A stretch of 51,221 nucleotides of DNA from a bacterium (GTDB lineage: Bacteria; UBP6; UBA1177; JAGLDR01): NCBI GenBank assembly GCA_023145475.1, contig JAGLDR010000027.1:1-51221 (forward strand). The letters are read 5' to 3'. The notes under the pieces are model-generated. The model saw nothing but the letters and a program-made list of their open reading frames with translations. It searched no databases and was not told the DNA's origin. The position numbers and the translations under genes were made by a program. Shown one piece after another: positions 18,601 through 24,349 of the stretch (position 1 is the first letter of the stretch; each line of letters opens with the position of its first letter).

Positions 18601-19102
18601 CCATGGTTGAACTGGTTGCTGTGTGAGAATTTATCAAATCTCTATTGAGCTCACCAAGCTGAATTAACTTGTTATCAACCGTAAACCCACCAACAAAAAC
18701 ACCGGTTTTTGAACCGTATATCTTCTCTCTTGTCAAACCAGCATTTTCAAATGCCTCCCACGAAACTTCAAGAAGAAGTTTTTGTTGGGGATCGACAACA
18801 GCAGCCTCACGAGGAGACATCCCAAAAAAGAGTGGGTCGAACTCATCAACTCGCTCTTGAAGAAAGCCACCCTGTTTTACAAACATTTTACCGGGTGCAT
18901 CTTTATCCTCATCAAAGAATTTGCGAATATCCCAACGATCTTCAGGAATATCACGAATTCCATCAACACCATTCAAAAGATTTTGCCACAACTGTTCAGG
19001 ATCTGCTGCACCACCAGGAAAACGGCACCCGATACCGATAATTGCAATTGGCTCCCTTTTGTAGACTGTTTGCTTTGCTGTTTGACTCACTGAGGCCTCC
19101 AT
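12620..19102 (-). CDS. Highly reducing type I polyketide synthase (KS-AT-DH-ER-KR-ACP)
   Basis: A 2160-residue multidomain synthase with one complete reducing module. KS (about 14-440): Cys191 in DTACSSS, EAHGTGTKAGDP and NIGHMEAGAG. AT (about 555-860): Ser642 in GHSVGE; the specificity region reads VAYHSSHMD, so extender choice is uncertain. DH (about 925-1215): His942 in DHKVDGMTIFPGAGY and Asp1109 in LDASFQ. A 260-residue linker without a methyltransferase motif follows. ER (about 1480-1765): HNATGGVGLPAVQVA. KR (about 1770-1955): ITGGTRGLGLAIAG, NFSSISS and Tyr1924 in YVAGNAW. ACP (about 2050-2125): phosphopantetheine Ser2089 in NLGVDSLMTLEL. All active sites appear intact. There is no thioesterase or reductase, so chain release is probably by the PLP enzyme encoded one base downstream. 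One module with all reducing domains implies iterative synthesis of a saturated fatty-acid-like chain. Confidence 0.95.
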   Translation of the reverse strand: MEASVSQTAKQTVYKREPIAIIGIGCRFPGGAADPEQLWQNLLNGVDGIRDIPEDRWDIRKFFDEDKDAPGKMFVKQGGFLQERVDEFDPLFFGMSPREAAVVDPQQKLLLEVSWEAFENAGLTREKIYGSKTGVFVGGFTVDNKLIQLGELNRDLINSHTATSSTMVIMSNRISYMYNLRGPAVTMDTACSSSVIATHYAVQSLRNGDCDMALVGGVNIMLKPDYPIAMCKGGFLSTHARCKAFDGEGNGYTRAEGAGFIVLKPLAKALEDGDRVDAVIIETGANQDGQTAGISLPNPVAQEELVREVYGRAGVSAKDVAYVEAHGTGTKAGDPAELNALNAVFQEVRDVDDKAWVGSIKSNIGHMEAGAGVAGIIKAALTMKHRVVAPNIHFNTPNPAVDFENIRLQVPVKPEPLPTEGIVYSSVNSFGYGGTNAHALLSTAPQIEEIPPVDVTLEDGHKWLVPVSARGDDALRQQALNYVNVLNDKDVTMTDFVYSVSTRRSHHKNRLAIVADSREDLIASLKAYGKDGMAEKAVSFQMSSLDKKPLVFVCTGMGPQWWNMGRELYETEDVYRTVVDKCDALFKKYSGWSILEEMMKDEKSTNMSQTRIAQPANFVIQAGIAALLESHGVVPDAVIGHSVGEVSAAYLSGALSLEDGVLVSYHRSRLQQSVANQGGGMIAIGLSEQDAMAEIATYNDVSIAAINSATAVTLSGNESSLKKIGENLDKRGVFNRALKVEVAYHSSHMDPIHDELFSVLKKLKPQTTTTPLYSTVTGKMIDGKEITADYWWHNARGSVRFADGIRSILANLESCDFVEVGPHPVLKNSIKEVVAELGAQAETVQTLNRKLEERNTYYASLGTMHTIGHSPDWEKLLPTKGHFIDLPSYPWQRDIYWQESARSREDRLGRPGYIYFNEWLRTPNPTWQVEVNKHLLPYLPDHKVDGMTIFPGAGYCDAALAMHHNIFGEVAATITDITLHNVLAIQPNTLPMLMSSFNSESQKFSMHSKDRLDEDGSWKLHATGRIIEKSRTTPFEKLAIDELKFELNTEIDAEKFYRDLDDQGLNYGPWFRPVKEIYTNHKQVLTRIEAHEEMEDTKGEYLLHPTILDASFQSLIAIVSDDDGSSDPFVPVTIDRLSLISAPGRKCYSFGEITKQTESAIWGNITLVDDNGVVLAHVDNLKCQVIPRAEKAKEGALDKLIYAVEWEEKKFDKSAALSSGVVVLAGEEALTAAVTDELKQKGTSFYRVDMGEKTAAVSDTLFTLDAVSSESFKELFALLKSKPFDTLIDLTATKEVGNDVDIELITDALMPLTYTVQAFAANEITRELTITTVTKNGQPFEVDDSFSLITTALTSLGQLVENEHPQLTCRSVDIAALSDALHIVEEALSKEGDSDIVVRGSRRFIRRLVGSAIEDTTVSVETVSTDMPLVADITQPGNLDSFEFRQTERVVPQEGEIEIRIHSASLNFKDLLKVYGQINPKALEDTYFGNGIAMEVSGHVVAVGTGVTRWKVGDEVVTPIVGGGFRTYATVPDFYVIPKASTLTMEEATNTIGFLTAKRAIEYAGRLEKGEKILIHNATGGVGLPAVQVAKEIGAEIYATAGNDEKRDYLRSLGIKHVYDSRSLDFIDHIKRDTGGKGVDVVINAISGDTMIESFYLLAPYGRFVEIGKKDITENTGLPMNNFNRNITFAGIDIDRMFNDRQDTIKSMMEEIVTNFENGTYSKDPVKVFQANEIGDAFRFLGQSRQIGKVIVNFTTCDVEATVHKDKEWLAEDATYMITGGTRGLGLAIAGWLSKAGATRLSLLSRSGAKSAEAKEAIAEMESRGTEVVVEAVDVADSEKMHAVIVRANSKKAPLKGVFHGAMVLEDGFLVNLDRDIFKKVLTPKIMGAWNIHTATQELGIALDFFVNFSSISSLVGNNGQANYVAGNAWLDSFAWYRKSLNLPAQTINWGVLSETGVVSRDDDLEDILAASGIYGLSTDTVLNALDLILSHQEESQVGLFDINWATWLQANTRAAQGSRFAILAEQNSGGDELNEELAALTEELLAVDPEERLTLVAEKLRGVFARVLKFQADKIDMNESISNLGVDSLMTLELSSTIQAEFGLSITSMELLNGPTIMQMADQQLPKIITEEDEILGSLDDMSEEEIDALLAAEEEKGE

Positions 19103-19180
19103 ATCTTGTATAGCAATATTCTAAAAATACACTCTATTGCGCAATCATAGTCGATTACGATAAAACCAGGCTCTTGTTAA

Positions 19181-19196
19181 TGCAATTTTTGTGCCT
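19181..19196 (-). promoter_or_regulatory. Candidate sigma54 (-24/-12) promoter for the PKS operon
   Basis: On the minus strand AGGCAC (19196-19191), five A residues, then TTGCA (19185-19181). The GG and GC dinucleotides are 12 bases apart, as required for sigma54, with one mismatch in the TGGCAC box. It would start transcription about 70 bases before the PKS ATG. No sigma54 activator gene is visible in the window, so this is only suggestive. Confidence 0.35.
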
Positions 19197-19208
19197 GAAA
19201 AACAGGCA
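19192..19208. promoter_or_regulatory. Perfect 17-bp palindrome upstream of the PKS
   Basis: TGCCTGAAAAACAGGCA: 6-bp arms around five A residues, overlapping the candidate -24 box. It could be an operator for a regulator of the PKS operon or part of an upstream RNA hairpin. Confidence 0.4.
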
Positions 19209-19260
19209 ATAATTACAAGAGAATATAAAAGGGAACGATAGATTAGTGTAAATATTTCAT

Positions 19261-19334
19261 AGCAAAGTAAAAATTTATATTATTATAAAATGAGCTATTA
19301 AAGCAAAGTAAAAATGTCCGACTTGAACGATTTG
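19261..19334 (+). mobile_element. Possible insertion-sequence end remnant (IS21-like terminal repeats)
   Basis: AGCAAAGTAAAAAT occurs at 19261-19274 and again at 19302-19315, 41 bases apart; the second copy continues as GTCCGACTTGAACGAT. A similar stretch is at 33704-33730. Spaced short repeats with AAAATGTCC resemble the multiple terminal repeats of IS21-family elements, as remembered. No transposase gene is present, so at most a remnant survives. Together with the PKS promoter region and the hairpin repeat this fills the 330-base gene-free gap 19103-19432. Confidence 0.35.
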
Positions 19335-19362
19335 TTTGATTTTTTATAATAGAATGCCGCTC

Positions 19363-19404
19363 GGGGTCAAACCGACGCACAAATAGTGCATCGGAATTAC
19401 CCCC
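19363..19404 (+). repeat. Hairpin repeat, copy 2 (3' side of the DUF285 lipoprotein gene)
   Basis: The core 19366-19397 is identical over 32 bases to 272-303. The outer arms differ from copy 1 yet still pair (GGGGT with ACCCC). It lies about 30 bases beyond the stop of the minus-strand DUF285 gene, in the opposite orientation relative to its neighbour gene compared with copy 1. Confidence 0.75.
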
Positions 19405-19432
19405 TTCACGTGACTTAACACCTTTCTCAAAT

Positions 19433-21628
19433 CTACTCCTCACAATCGGGATCCTTTCCGCCGTCATTAATTTCCCATTTATAAGTGCTGATTAGTTTCT
19501 GCCTCGCTGCTTCGCTCGTGCAGTATTTGCTGCCGCCTGCGTCAAATCGCACACCGAAACGAGGTGTTAATTTACTCCACGCTTGCAGTGTATCATCATA
19601 ATTTGCGGTGGAGAGAGTCACGCCTTCAAACATTTCTAACATACTTGTTTTTGTTGGTGGATCAAAAGGTCCGCCATTATCCATTGGATATATATTTGAA
19701 ATATCCCACGCAGCTAAACTTTGATCAAATGAGGTGGCTCCTTTGAATAGTGAGTACATATTCTCAAAGTTTGAAACATCCCATGAGCTGAGATCTTGAT
19801 TAAACGAAACGGCATTTTGAAAAACAAACGGCATCGATAAAAAATTTGAAGTGTCCCAAGAATTTATTTTACCATTGAATGATTGTGCTCCTAAAAACAT
19901 AGATACAATAAATGGAGTATTACTCATATCCCAAGAATCCAAACTTTGATTAAATGTAACATTGTCTCTAAATAGAGAGCTCATATCTTTTATTTGTAAA
20001 ATATCCCAAGAGTCTATTTTTTGATTAAATGCTACTGCCTCCCTAAACATTCCATGTATGTTTTCTACTTTTGACACATTCCACAAGTCTATTTCTTGAT
20101 TAAATACTACTGATCCTAGAAACATCTCTTGCATTGTGGTGACGCTTGAAACATCCCACTTATCTATTTTTCCGTTAAATGTCACTGATTCTGCAAACAT
20201 TCTTTCCATTGTGGTGACTTTTGAGGTGTTCCAACCATTTAAATCGTGGTTAAATGCTTCTGCTTTTTCAAACATTCCACTCATATCGGTGACATTTGAA
20301 ACATCCCATGAACTGATATCTTGGTTGAATGCTTCCGCTCCTTCAAACATTCTACTCATATCGGTGACATTTGAAAAATCCCATAAGCTGATATCTTGAT
20401 TAAATGCTTTTGTATATGAAAACATACCACTCATATCGGTGACATTGGAAACATCCCATGAGCTAATATCTTTATTAAAAACGCCACCAAACATCCAGCT
20501 CATATTAATAACATTCGAAACATTCCAAGAATTAAGATCCTGATTGAAATAAGCGTTAGCAAGCATTCCTCTCATATTTGTGACACTCGAAACATTCCAC
20601 GAATTGATGTTTTGATTAAATGATGATCCACTAAACATACTACCCATATCGGTGACATTAGAGACATCCCACGAACTGATATCTTGATTAAACCCTGATT
20701 CCTTAAACATCATATTCATATCGGTAACATTGGAAACATTCCATCCACTGATATCTTGATTAAAATTCTTAACTCCATAAAACATCATATTCATATTGGT
20801 AACACTAGACACATTCCATCCACTGATATCTTGATTAAAATCTTTTACTCCACAAAACATTCCATTCATATCCTGTATATGTGAGAGATCCCATGAACTG
20901 ACGCCCTGATTAATCACCATTATTTTAAAGAACATAAATTTTGCACTTATAACATTTAGAAGATTTGGAGCATCTATCGCCTTCAAACTCAGATTTTCAC
21001 AACTAGAAAAAGCTTTTTCCATTGATTTCCATTCAATTGTTCCCCACTGTTCAATCGACACAATCTTTTCATTATCATAGTCATTACGAGAAGAGTTGTC
21101 ATCAAAGTAAATCCGAGGGAAATCTCCTGTGATTGAAACGGTGTAAGTTCCCGGTGTTTCATATTCACAGGTGTAATCTCCCGTTTGATGGTGCGCCTCT
21201 ACAATACCATCACTATTGCAGTCAATAGCGTAATTGTATCCATCACCTTGTGTTGGAATAATGATTTGATTATCTTCGGAAACGCCCTCGTTGTCAGTCT
21301 TCCAAGTGGTAACAAATGCTCCTGGAATAAACTCACAATTTCGACCACTGAAACCAGTGCCTAAGCAGTTGCAATGATAACCATCAGTTTTGTCAGTGCA
21401 AATTCCGCCGTTTTCACAAGGGCTTGAGTCACAATAAATGATAATAATATCTTCATCCTGAATTTCATCTTTATCAGGAATCAAATCTTGATCAAAAGTG
21501 GTATCTTTATCGTGGACAACATCATCAATAATAACTGAATCTTCATCTGAAGTTGCAATGTTGTGTACCGAGTGAGTGCAACCTATTTGTAAAAAGAGAA
21601 GTAGTAATAGTAGTTTTTTCATTTTCAT
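19433..21628 (-). CDS. BspA-like/DUF285 repeat surface lipoprotein with EGF-like domain
   Basis: A 731-residue predicted lipoprotein. The lipobox is LLLFLQIGC; an acidic Asp-rich spacer follows, then an EGF-like module (CDSSPCENGGICTDK...CNCLG...GRNC). The bulk is about 17 tandem units of roughly 24-25 residues with the pattern FNQDISSWDVSNVTDMSGMF, which is the DUF285/BspA-type leucine-rich repeat found in surface and adhesin-like proteins of Mycoplasma, gut bacteria and protists. Such proteins are usually displayed outside the cell and bind host or particle surfaces. The ATG at 21628 overlaps the TGA of the upstream hydrolase gene (TGATG), so the pair is coupled; a GTG at 21634 is possible but less likely. 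The C-terminus (DGGKDPDCEE) carries no anchor. The repeat part could expand or contract by recombination. Confidence 0.88.
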   Translation of the reverse strand: MKMKKLLLLLLFLQIGCTHSVHNIATSDEDSVIIDDVVHDKDTTFDQDLIPDKDEIQDEDIIIIYCDSSPCENGGICTDKTDGYHCNCLGTGFSGRNCEFIPGAFVTTWKTDNEGVSEDNQIIIPTQGDGYNYAIDCNSDGIVEAHHQTGDYTCEYETPGTYTVSITGDFPRIYFDDNSSRNDYDNEKIVSIEQWGTIEWKSMEKAFSSCENLSLKAIDAPNLLNVISAKFMFFKIMVINQGVSSWDLSHIQDMNGMFCGVKDFNQDISGWNVSSVTNMNMMFYGVKNFNQDISGWNVSNVTDMNMMFKESGFNQDISSWDVSNVTDMGSMFSGSSFNQNINSWNVSSVTNMRGMLANAYFNQDLNSWNVSNVINMSWMFGGVFNKDISSWDVSNVTDMSGMFSYTKAFNQDISLWDFSNVTDMSRMFEGAEAFNQDISSWDVSNVTDMSGMFEKAEAFNHDLNGWNTSKVTTMERMFAESVTFNGKIDKWDVSSVTTMQEMFLGSVVFNQEIDLWNVSKVENIHGMFREAVAFNQKIDSWDILQIKDMSSLFRDNVTFNQSLDSWDMSNTPFIVSMFLGAQSFNGKINSWDTSNFLSMPFVFQNAVSFNQDLSSWDVSNFENMYSLFKGATSFDQSLAAWDISNIYPMDNGGPFDPPTKTSMLEMFEGVTLSTANYDDTLQAWSKLTPRFGVRFDAGGSKYCTSEAARQKLISTYKWEINDGGKDPDCEE

Positions 21629-24129
21629 CACCACATAAATAGAGTGTTTGAGGTGCCTGAATTTTGATTACAGGTTGGAGTAGTCCATGGTAAAATATAT
21701 GGAGTTGAGTTAATCTTAGGTTTTGAAGAGAGATAAAAAGTACTATAGAAGTGTTCTATATTACTAGAAGCATTTGAAAGAGTATAGGTGACATCAGCAA
21801 AATAAAATGAGGTGGAATTATTGAAATTATCAGGTAAAAACATGGTATCATTTAAGGTATAAATAAGATCTCCATTTAGAATAAAGTGCATTGGTAAACT
21901 TACTTTATAATAATTCAATCCTTGCTCTTCCAACACTTCATTACTACTATAATAAAAATTAACTTCCTCAATATTTAAATTATTAGGATTATAAACTATA
22001 ACCTCTGGTTTATATTTACCATCTTGATTAACAGGAGTTGTAACTGTTGGGATATTTGGTATTGTTCCTAATCTATCATCATCTAAGTTAACATCTTGAT
22101 TATTATTTGGAAAATCAAGATGATTTTTTAACCAGTGATAAGTTCCGCTATTGAGACGCATATAAAGCATATGAAGAAACTCAACTGTATCACCTATTTG
22201 AGGTGTAACCCAATCATGCCCTCTGTTATATTGAATTGAAAATCTGCTTAAATCCTTATTGGCCATAGAATCATAAGTGCTATTCAGAGCATTCAGTGGA
22301 AAATATTCATCTGTTGCACCATTAAGAAAAAGTGTTGGCACACGATTTCTTGTTATAAGTGCATCTTTTCCAACAATTTGATCTATAAATGCCATCCAAT
22401 CGGGTGTTGTATCATCCTGCGCGTTATCTGTACAAACTCTTAAAGCATTTATCCAAGAATTCTGTGAAGCGACCGCATCTTCAATCGCAAGAGATGAAAT
22501 AGTGGGAACAGCAACTTTAATTCTATCATCAACTGATGATGCCAACAGTGTTGCAATACCTCCAGCAGAGCCACCAAGCATGGCAACATTCTCCATGTCA
22601 ATGTCATCATTCTCGGCGGCAAGTGTGATAGCTCGCATTGCGGCGACAGTGTGTCCCCACATCCAAGAACCTCGTGGATCTGGTGAGGAATCAAAAAACT
22701 TATCATTTTTATCAGGAACACTATAATAAGTATGATCTGTGCCTGTTGACCATTCAGTGTTAAAATTAATTTCCGTCAAACCTCCGCTCTCATCTCGGAT
22801 AGGTTCTTTATTTATAAGATCCCATTCATAAGGACCTCTTCCAGGACCTGAATAATAAATTACAAACATATTAAGCTCTGCAGCAAGAGTTTTTGTATAT
22901 TTATGACTAGCAAACCCACCGCCACCATGAGACACAATTAAAAGTGGCAATTGTTCTGTTACATTTGCCGGCTTTGCCGCATAAAAATAAATTTCAATAT
23001 CTTCTTTCTCTCCATTATTATATTCCCATGATTTGAACTTTCCTTCATAGGAAATCACATCTTTTGATATACAATTTCCAAGTTTATCACTAGTTCCAAG
23101 AATACAGGCATAGGTTTCTGTTTCATTAAAATTATTCCAAGAATCAGTGCTATTTGCGATGAACGGATTTTCTGTGGTGATTGCCGCCATTTCACTATCA
23201 AGCCATGAAATACAAGTTAAATCTGAGTTTGCACCATTTAAATAGCCACTATCACAATTACAAAAAGGTTCATTTGTACTATAGTTATAATGACAAGTTC
23301 CATCATTACATCTATCAGTGAAAAATGGAGAAGGACAATCTCCCACATACATTGCATCATCACATGAAGGTATATACAGGCGCCTACAGGCAATATGCTC
23401 TCGTATCCACTGCTTGAAAACGGTCAAATCATCATCCATTATTATATATATCGAGCCATTTGCCTCAAGGAAAGAAAATGAAAGAAGCGAACTCGATTGC
23501 AACACCGGTGAAAGATCACTCACACTGCTTCCCGCAATATTCAAACTTTCCAGCGAAGTGAGCAGTTCAACACCTTCAATCGAAGTAAGAGCGATGCTAT
23601 TACAACTGAGAGTTGTTATCTGATTAATATTTGTATAACCATTAATATCCATTTCAGCGGTAATACATGCCTGAAAACCAGGATCAGGAACCGTAAACAG
23701 CTCAACGGAATGATTCAGCGTCGCAGCAGCGTAATCACCACCCCAATAATCTTCAACCTGCATATTGACCACAACGGCGCCACTATCTGGATGCGTATAA
23801 TTAAAATCAACATGATCAGACGCAATCGCCGTGCAAACACCACTGCTCATACAATCAAGAAGCGTCCCATTTGTGCTGTGCCAATTGTTTTGAGGATCTT
23901 TTATATTCCTATAATAATCATAATCTTCTGGATAGCTTGGATTGATTGAAAACCATGATGAGAACTGCATTCTATAGTGACAAACGCCCGTCTGTTCGCA
24001 CTCGGAGCCATTCAAAATGGTGATTGTGTCAACTGACGCAAAAAGATTCATAACAAGCAAAATAGTTGCAACAAAAACGGCTAGTTTGGCACGATTCTTA
24101 CAAAAAATAAAACGAGAAAAAAGACTCAT
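21628..24129 (-). CDS. Exported alpha/beta hydrolase with LRR-like and EGF-like N-terminal region
   Basis: An 833-residue secreted protein. The start at 24129 is chosen because AAAGGAG lies 6 bases upstream; an in-frame ATG at 24153 precedes that site. A hydrophobic segment (LAVFVATILLVMNLFA) serves as signal peptide. Residues about 145-220 contain a short leucine-rich stretch (ITTLSCNSIALTSIEGVELL), about 260-300 a Cys-rich EGF-like piece (CNDGTCHYNYS...CNCDSGYL). The catalytic part (about 385-650) has an oxyanion-type VSHGGGGF, the nucleophile elbow GGSAGG, the acid in NGATDEYFP and the base in NRGHDW, as in peptidases/esterases of the prolyl oligopeptidase/acetyl esterase group. The last 170 residues are unassigned. 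Substrate unknown. It is translated together with the DUF285 lipoprotein, suggesting a joint role at the cell surface. Confidence 0.82.
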   Translation of the reverse strand: MSLFSRFIFCKNRAKLAVFVATILLVMNLFASVDTITILNGSECEQTGVCHYRMQFSSWFSINPSYPEDYDYYRNIKDPQNNWHSTNGTLLDCMSSGVCTAIASDHVDFNYTHPDSGAVVVNMQVEDYWGGDYAAATLNHSVELFTVPDPGFQACITAEMDINGYTNINQITTLSCNSIALTSIEGVELLTSLESLNIAGSSVSDLSPVLQSSSLLSFSFLEANGSIYIIMDDDLTVFKQWIREHIACRRLYIPSCDDAMYVGDCPSPFFTDRCNDGTCHYNYSTNEPFCNCDSGYLNGANSDLTCISWLDSEMAAITTENPFIANSTDSWNNFNETETYACILGTSDKLGNCISKDVISYEGKFKSWEYNNGEKEDIEIYFYAAKPANVTEQLPLLIVSHGGGGFASHKYTKTLAAELNMFVIYYSGPGRGPYEWDLINKEPIRDESGGLTEINFNTEWSTGTDHTYYSVPDKNDKFFDSSPDPRGSWMWGHTVAAMRAITLAAENDDIDMENVAMLGGSAGGIATLLASSVDDRIKVAVPTISSLAIEDAVASQNSWINALRVCTDNAQDDTTPDWMAFIDQIVGKDALITRNRVPTLFLNGATDEYFPLNALNSTYDSMANKDLSRFSIQYNRGHDWVTPQIGDTVEFLHMLYMRLNSGTYHWLKNHLDFPNNNQDVNLDDDRLGTIPNIPTVTTPVNQDGKYKPEVIVYNPNNLNIEEVNFYYSSNEVLEEQGLNYYKVSLPMHFILNGDLIYTLNDTMFLPDNFNNSTSFYFADVTYTLSNASSNIEHFYSTFYLSSKPKINSTPYILPWTTPTCNQNSGTSNTLFMW

Positions 24130-24170
24130 GACGGACTCCTTTAAATTATGCAAGAAACAACATTCTATTT

Positions 24171-24199
24171 TTTATAACATTTGCTGAAAAAGATGTCAA
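24171..24199 (-). promoter_or_regulatory. Sigma70-type promoter of the hydrolase-DUF285 operon
   Basis: On the minus strand: TTGACA (24199-24194), 17-bp spacer, TATAAA (24176-24171), close to consensus. ATG at 24129. Confidence 0.7.
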
Positions 24200-24241
24200 G
24201 GGGATATTTGAAGGAGAGTATCCACTTCTCTCAACAATGAC

Positions 24242-24269
24242 TTGATATTTGTCAGCTAAACAATAATTT
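24242..24269 (+). promoter_or_regulatory. Weak candidate promoter for the macroglobulin gene
   Basis: TTGATA (24242-24247), 16-bp spacer, TAATTT (24264-24269), in a very AT-rich stretch. The ATG at 24350 has AGGAGAAG upstream. Confidence 0.35.
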
Positions 24270-24349
24270 TAAAATAATTTCAATAAATATCTCTCTCTAT
24301 GGTTACTAAACTCTTAAATGTTTGTGCTAACCAATTAGGAGAAGCTATT

